Source of the DNA: Methanomassiliicoccaceae archaeon
GTDB taxonomy: Archaea; Thermoplasmatota; Thermoplasmata; Methanomassiliicoccales; Methanomethylophilaceae
Direction: 5' to 3'
Assembly (NCBI GenBank): GCA_009776695.1
Contig: WRNI01000006.1
Span: 1 to 27,124, forward strand
DNA: 27,124 nucleotides
The position numbers and the translations under genes were made by a program. The notes under the pieces were generated by a model, which was given only the letters and a program-made list of their open reading frames with translations, ran no database searches and was not told where the DNA came from. Shown one piece after another: positions 1-7,520 of the stretch; the first letter of the stretch is position 1, and each line of letters opens with the position of its first letter.

Positions 1-1
1 C

Positions 2-592
2 GTCAACTTACTGATGCGCTTCTACGAACTGAACGGCGGGACGATAGCGATAGACGGCGTCCCGATAAACGAAGTTCCGAGAGAGAACATCCACGAACAG
101 TTCTGCATGGTGCTGCAGGACACGTGGTTATTTGAGGGGACGATAAAAGAGAATATCGCATATTCGAAAGAGGACGTGACCGACGAGGAAGTGGAGAACG
201 CATGCAAAATGGTGGGACTGCATCATTTCATACAAACGTTACCGGATGGTTACGATACCGTGCTGAACGACAGGGCGAGCTTATCGGAAGGGCAGAAGCA
301 GCTGCTGACGATAGCGAGGGCAATAGTAAAGGATTCGCCTCTCCTGATATTGGACGAAGCTACAAGTTCAGTGGACACGCGCACCGAGCGCATGGTGCAG
401 GAGGCGATGGATGCGCTCACGCAGGGACGCACATCATTCATAATAGCGCACAGGCTGTCAACGATCAGGAACGCTGACATCATACTGGTGATGAAAGATG
501 GCGACATAACGGAGAGCGGCAGTCACGAGGAGCTTCTGGCAAAGAACGGCTTTTACGCGGAACTTTACAACAGTCAGTTCGAGACCGCGTGA
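2..592 (+). CDS. ABC exporter ATP-binding domain, 3' part (5' end outside window)
   Basis: This is the C-terminal part of an ATP-binding cassette protein; its frame is open to the window edge, so the Walker A motif and any membrane domain lie upstream. What remains reads from just after Walker A (VNLLMRFYELNGG). A Q-loop region (VLQDTWLFEGT) follows, then the signature LSEGQKQLLTIARAI, Walker B (LLILDE), D-loop (SSVD) and the switch histidine in IIAHRLSTI. This order, with the 'FEGTIKENI' and 'DTRTE' signatures, is typical of fused permease-ATPase exporters of the MsbA/MdlB multidrug type. Such proteins work as dimers in the cytoplasmic membrane; the substrate cannot be read from this fragment. 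It ends with TGA 13 nt from the convergent AbrB-PhoU gene. The exporter class is well supported, the cargo unknown. Confidence 0.9.
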   Translation, partial: VNLLMRFYELNGGTIAIDGVPINEVPRENIHEQFCMVLQDTWLFEGTIKENIAYSKEDVTDEEVENACKMVGLHHFIQTLPDGYDTVLNDRASLSEGQKQLLTIARAIVKDSPLLILDEATSSVDTRTERMVQEAMDALTQGRTSFIIAHRLSTIRNADIILVMKDGDITESGSHEELLAKNGFYAELYNSQFETA

Positions 593-604
593 CGGCGTGT
601 CATG

Positions 605-1639
605 TCACGGCTGTTTCTTTGCCGCTTTCTTGTCCGTTCTTCCCATTATCGAGTTTATCGCCAGCTCCGAGATGTCCATAGAGTACTCACATATTCTTCG
701 TAAACTTCCGGTCATCATATTGATCGATAATGCGACGTCATATTCTTTGCCGACCGCATGCTTGTTGAGGGCTTTGACATTCTCGCTCAGCGCGTTGCAC
801 TCGTTCACGCAGTCGTTCGCCACTATCGGATCGTTACTGCCGGCCGTCGCCAGCGATTTTACGAATATCGAGATCACGGCGTCGCATAATTTTGACGCCT
901 CGTCCCTAACGTTCGCAAACGCGCCGTCCGACATGACATTGCGCGAATTATTCGAGATAACAACGGTGTGATCGCCGATGCGTTCAATGAACCTGCTTAT
1001 CGTGTAGTTCGTGGTTATCTCGGCGTGGTCCATTCCAACTTTTTTTTGCAGTCCGATGTCACGCTGGAACATGTTCGTCTGCCGCGTTATCAGCCAGCTC
1101 AGACGGTCCACGTCACCATCCCTGGAGACGATGTCGTTGATGAACGATGCGTCGCCGTTCTTCAACGCGGTGGACACGTCCGTCAACATATTTCTTACGA
1201 GGACGCGCATCCTCTCGAGGCTTTTGCCCATCTTCATCTCCGACGGGTCGACGAGGTCCTTCAGCAATATCCTGTTGTCATACTCTTCGATTATCTCCAG
1301 GCCTATCGCCATTTGTGTCATTTTTCCGACAACGTCCAGTACCGTATTACTGAGCCTTGATGATGAGACCGCTTCGATAAGACCGAACCCGGACATGTAA
1401 GCGCCGACGAACATCCTGAATATAAGGTCGGGATCGGTCATGCCGGTGACATCTATTATTTTCGTGACGTACGTGGACGATGTGTCCGTGTCCGCGGTCG
1501 TTATCACAATGCTGCCGTCCTGCTGCGGCGTAAGCCGCAGAGGGTCGTTCTTTTTGAGGCCGACCGATTCGGCCCATTCCTTCGGCAGCGTCACAATGAA
1601 TGACGAGCCGCCGGTCACCTGCACGCGCCTTATGTCCAT
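605..1639 (-). CDS. AbrB-like/PhoU-domain phosphate regulator
   Basis: The 344-residue protein starts with a SpoVT/AbrB-type swapped-hairpin DNA-binding domain (residues 1-50; MDIRRVQVTGGSSFIVTLP, then KEWAESVGLKKND). A long helical region follows, with PhoU-like repeats from about residue 110 to 330 (for example FIERIGDHTVVI, where the ERIGD core matches the PhoU metal-binding signature). Archaeal proteins of this build are annotated as phosphate uptake regulators; the DNA-binding head suggests direct transcription control. It is transcribed away from the pst block, sharing the AT-rich region 1640-1749 with the 143-residue membrane protein gene. The ATG start is chosen because the AbrB domain begins immediately there. 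I infer that it senses phosphate status and controls the neighbouring pst genes. A classical second PhoU lies at the end of the pst operon. Confidence 0.85.
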   Translation of the reverse strand: MDIRRVQVTGGSSFIVTLPKEWAESVGLKKNDPLRLTPQQDGSIVITTADTDTSSTYVTKIIDVTGMTDPDLIFRMFVGAYMSGFGLIEAVSSSRLSNTVLDVVGKMTQMAIGLEIIEEYDNRILLKDLVDPSEMKMGKSLERMRVLVRNMLTDVSTALKNGDASFINDIVSRDGDVDRLSWLITRQTNMFQRDIGLQKKVGMDHAEITTNYTISRFIERIGDHTVVISNNSRNVMSDGAFANVRDEASKLCDAVISIFVKSLATAGSNDPIVANDCVNECNALSENVKALNKHAVGKEYDVALSINMMTGSLRRICEYSMDISELAINSIMGRTDKKAAKKQP

Positions 1640-1749
1640 AAATGCCGTTAACTCGGGAACGGTTAAATAATTATCTATAAAAATGTGATAAATATATATT
1701 CCATATATAAAATATTGACAAAATTGATATAATCTATGCGGTCTGTAGC
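1640..1749. promoter_or_regulatory. divergent promoter region between AbrB-PhoU gene and pst block
   Basis: This 110-bp gap is strongly AT-rich compared with its flanks. It contains several TATA-like stretches (ATAAATATATATT near 1690 and CATATATAAAATATTG near 1702). It must drive the leftward AbrB-PhoU gene and probably the rightward 143-residue gene. Next to the AbrB-PhoU start lies an imperfect inverted repeat, CCGTT-AACTCGGG-AACGG, a possible operator. Exact start sites cannot be assigned by eye. Confidence 0.5.
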
Positions 1750-2181
1750 ATGAACGTGGCCAAGTCCCATGACAATTTACTGATGCTGGCCGCGGTCGCG
1801 GTAACAGCGCTGATATGCATCTCCGGGATGTACCTGATGCTGAGCAGCGGCGGTCATGATCAGGATGTCCGCGTCACTGTGCCGTCGGACATCAGCTCTG
1901 AGCTGACAGCGGTGTTCAAAGATTTTGAAACGTATGCCAGCGTGAATCTTATAGTATCAGATTCAGACGATCCGTCATTCGGCGAACACGCCGATGTTGT
2001 CATAACGAATGGCGGGCCGATCGCGGAAGAGGGCGTAGAGAGCATCGGGGTGACAATATCTGACGTTACGGTGTACATAAATTTCAGGTCCGGAACGTCC
2101 GGGACCGCAGGTGCTTTCATCAACTGGCTGGCGTCGCAGGGCACACCCGGAACGTCGGAAAAAGCAGATATATATTTTTAA
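1750..2181 (+). CDS. membrane-anchored mini substrate-binding-like protein
   Basis: This 143-residue protein has one N-terminal hydrophobic segment (about residues 11-32, after MNVAKSHDN), then an extracellular part. The extracellular part reads like a shortened PstS-type binding protein. VRVTVPSDISSELTAVFKDF parallels the first strand and helix of PstS (LNVAGSTTVQPLMVELQKEF), the HADVVIT segment parallels GVADIGMLS, and AGAFINWLASQG parallels FFIDWVLSRDGQ. The middle lobe of a normal 280-residue PstS is missing, as is the GSGTR phosphate loop. Transport by itself is therefore unlikely; sensing, anchoring or a decayed duplicate are alternatives. It lies just upstream of pstS on the same strand, separated by 109 bp that contain a repeat pair. 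The similarity is from reading the two proteins side by side, not from a search. Confidence 0.6.
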   Translation: MNVAKSHDNLLMLAAVAVTALICISGMYLMLSSGGHDQDVRVTVPSDISSELTAVFKDFETYASVNLIVSDSDDPSFGEHADVVITNGGPIAEEGVESIGVTISDVTVYINFRSGTSGTAGAFINWLASQGTPGTSEKADIYF

Positions 2182-2190
2182 AGTTCAGTA

Positions 2191-2253
2191 TATATAGTAC
2201 TTTATTTAAATCGCTGTAATATATTCAATGATGTATATTATATAGAGTACTTT
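2191..2253 (+). promoter_or_regulatory. pstS upstream region with 13-bp direct repeats
   Basis: Two copies of TATA(T/G)AGTACTTT, at 2191-2203 and 2241-2253, lie exactly 50 bp apart, about five helical turns, so both would face the same side of the DNA. They differ at one position. The second copy runs into TTTTATAG, a TATA-like box 30-40 nt before the pstS start. The arrangement suits a phosphate-responsive operator (a functional analogue of a Pho box), although both copies are AT-rich and could also be doubled core promoter elements. Confidence 0.5.
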
Positions 2254-2290
2254 TATAGATGATGCCAAGATAGTATCTTACGGTGTCGTC

Positions 2291-3145
2291 TTGAAGAGAT
2301 GGGTCAAGATATCAGCCGCTGTCATTCTCACAGCAATGATATGCGTTCCCGTTATGGCCACCGTTATGGGCAGCGGTTCAGTATCGCTGAACGTGGCCGG
2401 TTCAACGACCGTGCAGCCGCTGATGGTCGAGCTGCAGAAAGAATTTGAAAAATTCGCGGACGTTGAGATGAACGTCACCGGCGGAGGCTCAGGAACGGGC
2501 ATAAGCGCAACGCTGAACGGTGTTGCCGATATAGGAATGTTATCGCGCGATCTGAAGGAAAGCGAGAAGAACGGGTTAACGGCGCACGTGATAGCGAAGG
2601 ACGCCGTTGTCATCATAATCAACGCGTCAGCCAACATAGGGAGCGATCCGGACATCCCGCTGGAGGACCTCGCGAAGATATACAGCGGCGAATATACCAA
2701 ATGGAATGACGGGACGCTCGGCGGAAGCGATCAGAGCATCGCCGTCATAGCAAGGGAGGAGGGCTCAGGAACAAGGGACTGCTTTGAGACGGCGCTTAAG
2801 AAAGCGGACCCCTCGTTCAATATGAAGGAAAAGGGTGTCAACTCAGTGAACTCGACGGGCGCCGTCCTTTTAGCGGTCAACGATACGCCCGGAGCGATCG
2901 GTTATATCAACATGAACGTCTCGGACGGGATAATGGGCAATACCCAAACGGTGAAGGTGGACGGCGAGGAGGCTACCAAGATGACAGTGCTGAGCGGCGA
3001 TTATCACATATCGCGCGATCTGCTGCTGGTGACGAAAGGAGACGTGACGGACGGAATGCCGATATTCTTCATAGACTGGGTGTTAAGCAGGGACGGTCAG
3101 GACATCGTTGAAAATGCGGGATTCGTGCGGATAGACGGGAGATGA
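2291..3145 (+). CDS. pstS: phosphate ABC transporter substrate-binding protein PstS
   Basis: This 284-residue extracellular phosphate-binding protein feeds the Pst importer. It has a short basic N-terminus and a hydrophobic signal/anchor (about residues 5-24, ending VPVMA), with no lipobox cysteine. The mature part carries the phosphate-binding loops of the PstS family: GSTTVQPL near residue 37 and EEGSGTRD near residue 156. The typical GAIGYINM segment follows later. Length is normal for the family. The start is TTG: the frame is closed just upstream (GTG TCG TCT TGA lies in another frame) and the signal peptide begins at this TTG. It opens the pstS-pstCA-pstB-phoU run and is separated from pstCA by 4 nt, so co-transcription is very likely. 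The 13-bp repeats upstream may mediate phosphate control. Confidence 0.95.
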   Translation: MKRWVKISAAVILTAMICVPVMATVMGSGSVSLNVAGSTTVQPLMVELQKEFEKFADVEMNVTGGGSGTGISATLNGVADIGMLSRDLKESEKNGLTAHVIAKDAVVIIINASANIGSDPDIPLEDLAKIYSGEYTKWNDGTLGGSDQSIAVIAREEGSGTRDCFETALKKADPSFNMKEKGVNSVNSTGAVLLAVNDTPGAIGYINMNVSDGIMGNTQTVKVDGEEATKMTVLSGDYHISRDLLLVTKGDVTDGMPIFFIDWVLSRDGQDIVENAGFVRIDGR

Positions 3146-3149
3146 CCAT

Positions 3150-5327
3150 TTGAGCGACGGCAGCAGCATAGGGAAGATGAAAAAATTTCACCATGACAAC
3201 GTGATGAAATATGTTCTCATGGCCATCGCCTCCGTCACCGTCGTAATAATCTTCTTCATAATTCTGTTCATTCTGATCAACGGCGCCGGAGCGATCGGCG
3301 ACATAGGGATAATAAAGTTCCTGACCGGCCTTGAATGGAGACCGAGCGCGGGATCGTACGGCGCGGTGCCGCTGATCACCGGCACCGTGATGGTAACGCT
3401 CGGCGCGATACTCTTCGCGCTGCCGCTGGGACTCGGATCTGCGATCTTTATTTCGGAGGTAGCGCCGAAACGATTGAGGAACATTCTTAAACCGATATGC
3501 GAAGTGTTCGCGGGGATACCGTCGGTGGTGTACGGCTTCTTCGGTCTTATCGTTCTTGTTCCCATGCTAAGGGGTCTGTTCCCCGATCATCTTTTATTCG
3601 GCACGTCATGGCTTGCGGGCTCCATAGTGCTGGGCATAATGGCATTGCCGACGATCGTCTCGGTGTCGGAGGATGCGATGCGCGCCGTTCCGCGGTCGTA
3701 CAGGGAGGCGTCAATGGCAATGGGCGCCACCAGATGGGAGACGACGCGCCGCGTGGTGGTGCCGGCGGCGATATCCGGCATCGCGGCGGCGACGATACTC
3801 GGGATCGGACGCGCCATCGGAGAAACGATGGCGGTGATGATGGTCACCGGCAACTCGCCGATAATACCGGCACCGCTGTGGAACTTCTTCGAAATGTTAA
3901 GAACAATAACGGCGACGCTGGCGCTGGAGATGCCTGACGTGGTATCAGGAAGCACGCATTACTCGGCGCTGTTCCTTCTGGCGCTTATACTAATGTTAAT
4001 GGTGCTTGCGATCAATTACGCGGCAAAGGTCATAATAAGAAGGTCAAGAAGGAAGTTCGGGGATTCCGCGCAGCCGCTGACGCCGTCGCGTTCATATCTG
4101 GCCCCGCTGTACAACGCCCCGTCCGCCCTGCAGATGCTGTTCATCTTATGTGCCTTCGTATCAATAACGATATTGTCGCTGCTGTTCGTGGACATGTCCG
4201 CGTCCCTGATACTGGCGTCGGTCATAACCGTAGGTCTCATGCTGTTCATGGCCGTAGGGTCGCTCAGGTCAAGCAAATACCGGCAGTACAAGGAGGGGCT
4301 GCCGGAAGAGACACGCTATAAAATATCAAAGAACTCGTCACGCATGCTGAGGTCGGCGACGCTGACGGGCGTTTTCATATTCGTATGGATGATAGCGTCG
4401 CTTTTCACCGATGCGTTCATTTCCGCCGCGGTAGCGTTCGTCGTGATCGTGGCGATAGTTGCATCCGCGCCGGCAGCGAGGAGGATGTCCGCAGGATGGA
4501 AGGAGAAGATCGCGCACTCATCGCTGACCGTCGTCGTCGCCATCGTAGTCATCATACTGATAGCGCTGGTATACGATATCGTATCGAAAGGTCTGCCCGC
4601 TCTGTCGCTGGACTTCCTGTTCGGGTATCCCGAGGACGGCGGAACGGGAGGCGGGATATTCCCGGCGATAGTCGGTACCGTTCAGCTGATGATAGGAACG
4701 ATGATGATCGCCTTCCCGCTGGGGATAATATCTGGCATCTATTTGTCAGAATATGCGAAGAACACGAGATCCACAAGAATAATACGCGAGGCGATAGACA
4801 TCCTCAACGGAACGCCGTCCGTCGTCTTCGGGCTGTTCGGGATGGCCGCCCTTGTGATATATCTGGGAACGGGATACGCGCTGATCGCCGGTTGTATAAC
4901 CCTGGCGTTCATGGTGCTCCCCGTGATCATACGCACCACGGAGGAAGCGGTGATCGCCGTTCCCAAGGAACTTCGCGAAGCGTCGCTGGCCATGGGCGCC
5001 AGCAAGTGGGAGACTACGATGAAAGTCGTCATACCGGCGGCGTTCGGAGGTGTTGTCACAGGATTGATATTAAGCCTCGGGCGCGCGGCGGGAGAAACGG
5101 CACCGATAATGTTCACCGCAGCGGTGGTGTTCAGATCAAGTATCTCATTATCGCTGCTGGACCCGGTTATGGCATTGCCGTACCATTTATATTTCCTGGC
5201 GTCCGAGGTCCCGGGGTCGTCGGTGATGCAGTATGGTACCGCGTTGGTGCTTCTGCTGATGGTGCTGTTCATGTTCGCTATGGCGTCAGTGGTCAGATAC
5301 AAGTACAATAAGAACATAAAGTGGTGA
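3150..5327 (+). CDS. pstCA: fused phosphate permease PstC-PstA
   Basis: One 725-residue membrane protein carries both permease subunits of the phosphate importer, normally two separate proteins of about 300 residues. Residues 1 to about 300 match PstC (SAIFISEVAPKRLR, EVFAGIPSVVYGFFGL). The permease cytoplasmic EAA loop starts at residue 185 (REASMAMGATRWETT). After a linker of roughly 180 residues with extra hydrophobic helices, the PstA half begins near residue 470. It has a second EAA loop from residue 609 (REASLAMGASKWETT) and LNGTPSVVFGLFGMAAL. The frame is continuous with no stop or frameshift. Each EAA loop should contact one PstB subunit, so a single polypeptide can supply the whole translocation pore. 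The start is TTG, 4 nt after the pstS stop; pstB follows after 4 nt. Confidence 0.93.
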   Translation: MSDGSSIGKMKKFHHDNVMKYVLMAIASVTVVIIFFIILFILINGAGAIGDIGIIKFLTGLEWRPSAGSYGAVPLITGTVMVTLGAILFALPLGLGSAIFISEVAPKRLRNILKPICEVFAGIPSVVYGFFGLIVLVPMLRGLFPDHLLFGTSWLAGSIVLGIMALPTIVSVSEDAMRAVPRSYREASMAMGATRWETTRRVVVPAAISGIAAATILGIGRAIGETMAVMMVTGNSPIIPAPLWNFFEMLRTITATLALEMPDVVSGSTHYSALFLLALILMLMVLAINYAAKVIIRRSRRKFGDSAQPLTPSRSYLAPLYNAPSALQMLFILCAFVSITILSLLFVDMSASLILASVITVGLMLFMAVGSLRSSKYRQYKEGLPEETRYKISKNSSRMLRSATLTGVFIFVWMIASLFTDAFISAAVAFVVIVAIVASAPAARRMSAGWKEKIAHSSLTVVVAIVVIILIALVYDIVSKGLPALSLDFLFGYPEDGGTGGGIFPAIVGTVQLMIGTMMIAFPLGIISGIYLSEYAKNTRSTRIIREAIDILNGTPSVVFGLFGMAALVIYLGTGYALIAGCITLAFMVLPVIIRTTEEAVIAVPKELREASLAMGASKWETTMKVVIPAAFGGVVTGLILSLGRAAGETAPIMFTAAVVFRSSISLSLLDPVMALPYHLYFLASEVPGSSVMQYGTALVLLLMVLFMFAMASVVRYKYNKNIKW

Positions 5328-5331
5328 TAAG

Positions 5332-6093
5332 ATGACAGACACGAACGTTATGGACATTGAGGGATTCAACCTCTGGTACGGCGACAAGCAGGCGCTCTTC
5401 GACGTGGCCATGAACGTCCGGAAGAATAAGATAACCGCGCTGATCGGACCGTCCGGGTGCGGAAAGTCAACGTTACTGAGATGCATGAACAGGATGAACG
5501 ACATCGTTGACGGATGCAGGGTTCAGGGAAAGATGACATATCACGGCCAGGACATATACGAGAGAGGGACGGATGTGATGGCGCTGAGAAAACGAATAGG
5601 CATGATATTCCAGAAACCGAACCCCTTCCCGATGTCCGTCCGCGATAACATCACATACGGGCCGAAGATACACGGAATAACGAAGCAGAGCGAACTGGAC
5701 GAGATCGTTGAACGTTCGTTAAAGCAGGCGGTGCTGTGGGATGAGGTGCACGACCGTCTTGATCAGTCTGCATTATCATTATCGGGAGGGCAGCAGCAGA
5801 GGCTGTGCATCGCACGTACGTTATCAATAAATCCCGAAGTTATCTTAATGGATGAGCCGACGTCCGCGCTCGATCCGATAGCTACGGCGAAGATAGAGGA
5901 CCTTGCCGTAGAATTAGAGAAAGATTATACCGTTGTTATCGTTACGCATAACATGCAGCAGGCCGCCCGCATAAGCGATTATACGGGATTCATGTACATC
6001 GGAAGGATGATAGAGTTCGACCGCACGGAAAGGATATTCAGCAAGCCCTCCGACGAGCTGACGGAAAGGTACATAACGGGGAGGTTCGGGTGA
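5332..6093 (+). CDS. pstB: phosphate ABC transporter ATPase PstB
   Basis: This 253-residue ATP-hydrolysing subunit powers phosphate import at the inner face of the membrane. Walker A is GPSGCGKST (residues 39-47), the signature is LSLSGGQQQRLCIART, Walker B plus D-loop reads VILMDEPTSALDP, and the switch histidine is in VIVTHNMQQA. The words QKPNPFPMSVRDNI and SALDPIAT are diagnostic of PstB among importer ATPases. Length is normal. It follows pstCA by 4 nt and precedes phoU by 4 nt, consistent with one transcript. Confidence 0.97.
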   Translation: MTDTNVMDIEGFNLWYGDKQALFDVAMNVRKNKITALIGPSGCGKSTLLRCMNRMNDIVDGCRVQGKMTYHGQDIYERGTDVMALRKRIGMIFQKPNPFPMSVRDNITYGPKIHGITKQSELDEIVERSLKQAVLWDEVHDRLDQSALSLSGGQQQRLCIARTLSINPEVILMDEPTSALDPIATAKIEDLAVELEKDYTVVIVTHNMQQAARISDYTGFMYIGRMIEFDRTERIFSKPSDELTERYITGRFG

Positions 6094-6097
6094 TACG

Positions 6098-6763
6098 ATG
6101 AAAAGACTGGCAGCGGACATGAAAGAAATGACGTCGTCCATCACAGAGATGGGGGAACTCGTGGCTGATATGCTCGAACGGTCCGTCAACTCGCTTGTCA
6201 ATTCGGACATCCAGTCGGCGGAAGGCGTCATAAAGGATTATGACCGTGTTGCGCATCTTGAGGCGCTGATAGAGGACGAAGCGCTGAGAATTTTGATATT
6301 ATATCAGCCGATGGCCTCTGATATGAGGTTCACGGCGACCGCGCTGAAGCTGATAACGTATCTCGAACGTATAGGAAAATACAGCAAGAATATCGCAAAA
6401 GCTGCTGTTTACTTAAGAGAAAGACCGACGACGTACCGTATGATAGACGTGTACGCGATGTGCGACGTCGCCGTCGAGATGGTGCGCGGCGTGATAAGCG
6501 CGTTCGAGAACAGGAACATCAAAGATCTCGAAAGATATGCGGAGATGGATGATAAATTGGATCACTACCGCATCAGCGTCATTGAGGATAACGTAAAACA
6601 TATGAGAATAGACCCGACGTCGATAGAGGCGTACACTTATTACATATCGGTTGCGAAATATCTGGAGCGGGTCGGCGACAACGCATGCAAGATAGCTGAG
6701 AAAGTGATATACATGGTATCGGGAAAGCGCATAGAGATAGACAGCGCGGTGCGCGGACTGTGA
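6098..6763 (+). CDS. phoU: phosphate signalling protein PhoU
   Basis: This 221-residue all-helical PhoU restrains or tunes the Pst importer when phosphate is plentiful. It has two PhoU repeats: the first ends with YLERIGKYSKNIAK near residue 90, the second with YLERVGDNACKIAEK near residue 190. The second keeps the E-x-x-x-R-x-G-D metal-binding core; the first has K in place of the final D. Length is typical (about 215-240). It is the last gene of the pst run. Together with the AbrB-PhoU protein at the other end of the block, it gives the locus two PhoU-type regulators, one of them with a DNA-binding head. Confidence 0.95.
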   Translation: MKRLAADMKEMTSSITEMGELVADMLERSVNSLVNSDIQSAEGVIKDYDRVAHLEALIEDEALRILILYQPMASDMRFTATALKLITYLERIGKYSKNIAKAAVYLRERPTTYRMIDVYAMCDVAVEMVRGVISAFENRNIKDLERYAEMDDKLDHYRISVIEDNVKHMRIDPTSIEAYTYYISVAKYLERVGDNACKIAEKVIYMVSGKRIEIDSAVRGL

Positions 6764-6802
6764 TCTCCGGCATGCAGCGGAACATACATCGCGGTACGAG
6801 GC

Positions 6803-7426
6803 CTATGATACCTTCTTCGCCAGTTCCTTTACCTTCCTTATGACGTTCTCAAGCGCAGTGAGGTCGCACGTCCTCTCATCATGCCTAAGCCGCAGCTGAT
6901 CCGCGAATTCTTTCGATCTTGCGAGATAATCGCACTCGCAGTTCTTCTCGACGCCGGTGTCAATGTACAGGCATCTTTCGTATGATTCAAAAAGCATGTC
7001 CGCGAATATCATCGGGTCCATCCCTTCAACGGAGTCGAGGTGCATCTCCTTGATGAGGCCGTCCATCCCCTCGCGCGCCCATCCGGGCGTCGAGAACCAG
7101 GTGCCCGTGCATATTTTTTTCTCGCGGGTGTACTCTTTCGAACCGAGCAGAACGCATATGCAGTCGTCCCCGTCAAGCATAACTGTCGGAACATCAACAG
7201 CGTCAACAAAACCGCCGAGGGACTGGCATACCGCATATCCGAGAAGAACGGCATCCACCTTTCCTTTCAGGGCGTTAACCTTTTCCAGCAATTTCTCACG
7301 CATATCGTCAGGGTACGCATGCAGCGCGAATTCAACATACTCCTTGTGAACGAAGTCGGGATCGTCCTTTATCAGGTGTTCGAACTCAGGTTCAAGTATA
7401 TCGCATGCAATAAGACCGATCCTCAT
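6803..7426 (-). CDS. DUF1638-family protein
   Basis: The 207-residue cytoplasmic protein resembles the DUF1638 family (PF07796), seen mostly in methanogens and in anaerobes that use corrinoid methyltransferases. The recognisable parts are the start MRIGLIACDILEPE, the middle DAVLLGYAVCQSLGGF, and a CICVLLGSKEY...GTWFSTPGW stretch. The biochemical role of the family is not established. Several cysteines and acidic residues (DGDDCICVL, EKNCECDYL) could bind a metal, which I infer only from composition. I start at the second in-frame ATG, where family similarity begins, rather than 45 nt upstream. It ends in TAG, converges on phoU, and is divergent from the radical SAM gene with a 94-bp shared promoter gap, which hints at shared function or control. 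Confidence 0.75.
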   Translation of the reverse strand: MRIGLIACDILEPEFEHLIKDDPDFVHKEYVEFALHAYPDDMREKLLEKVNALKGKVDAVLLGYAVCQSLGGFVDAVDVPTVMLDGDDCICVLLGSKEYTREKKICTGTWFSTPGWAREGMDGLIKEMHLDSVEGMDPMIFADMLFESYERCLYIDTGVEKNCECDYLARSKEFADQLRLRHDERTCDLTALENVIRKVKELAKKVS

Positions 7427-7493
7427 GATATGCCCAACCGAGGACGACGTACAAATATGTTGGCTTATCATCGTTCAGGATGTACGAATCTGA

Positions 7494-7500
7494 TTTATAG
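7494..7500 (+). promoter_or_regulatory. TATA-like box for the radical SAM gene
   Basis: TTTATAG sits about 24 nt before the ATG at 7521, the spacing expected for a leaderless archaeal transcript, and no Shine-Dalgarno sequence precedes that ATG. The same 94-bp gap also serves the leftward DUF1638 gene and contains two similar words, GTACAAAT and GTACGAAT, about 30 bp apart. Confidence 0.5.
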
Positions 7501-7520
7501 AGAATCGAAGATATGATGGC

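Noticed and set aside
4385..5311. 308-codon frame on the plus strand inside the permease gene
   Set aside because: Arg/Gly/Asp-rich shadow of the PstA half in another frame; it has no family features.
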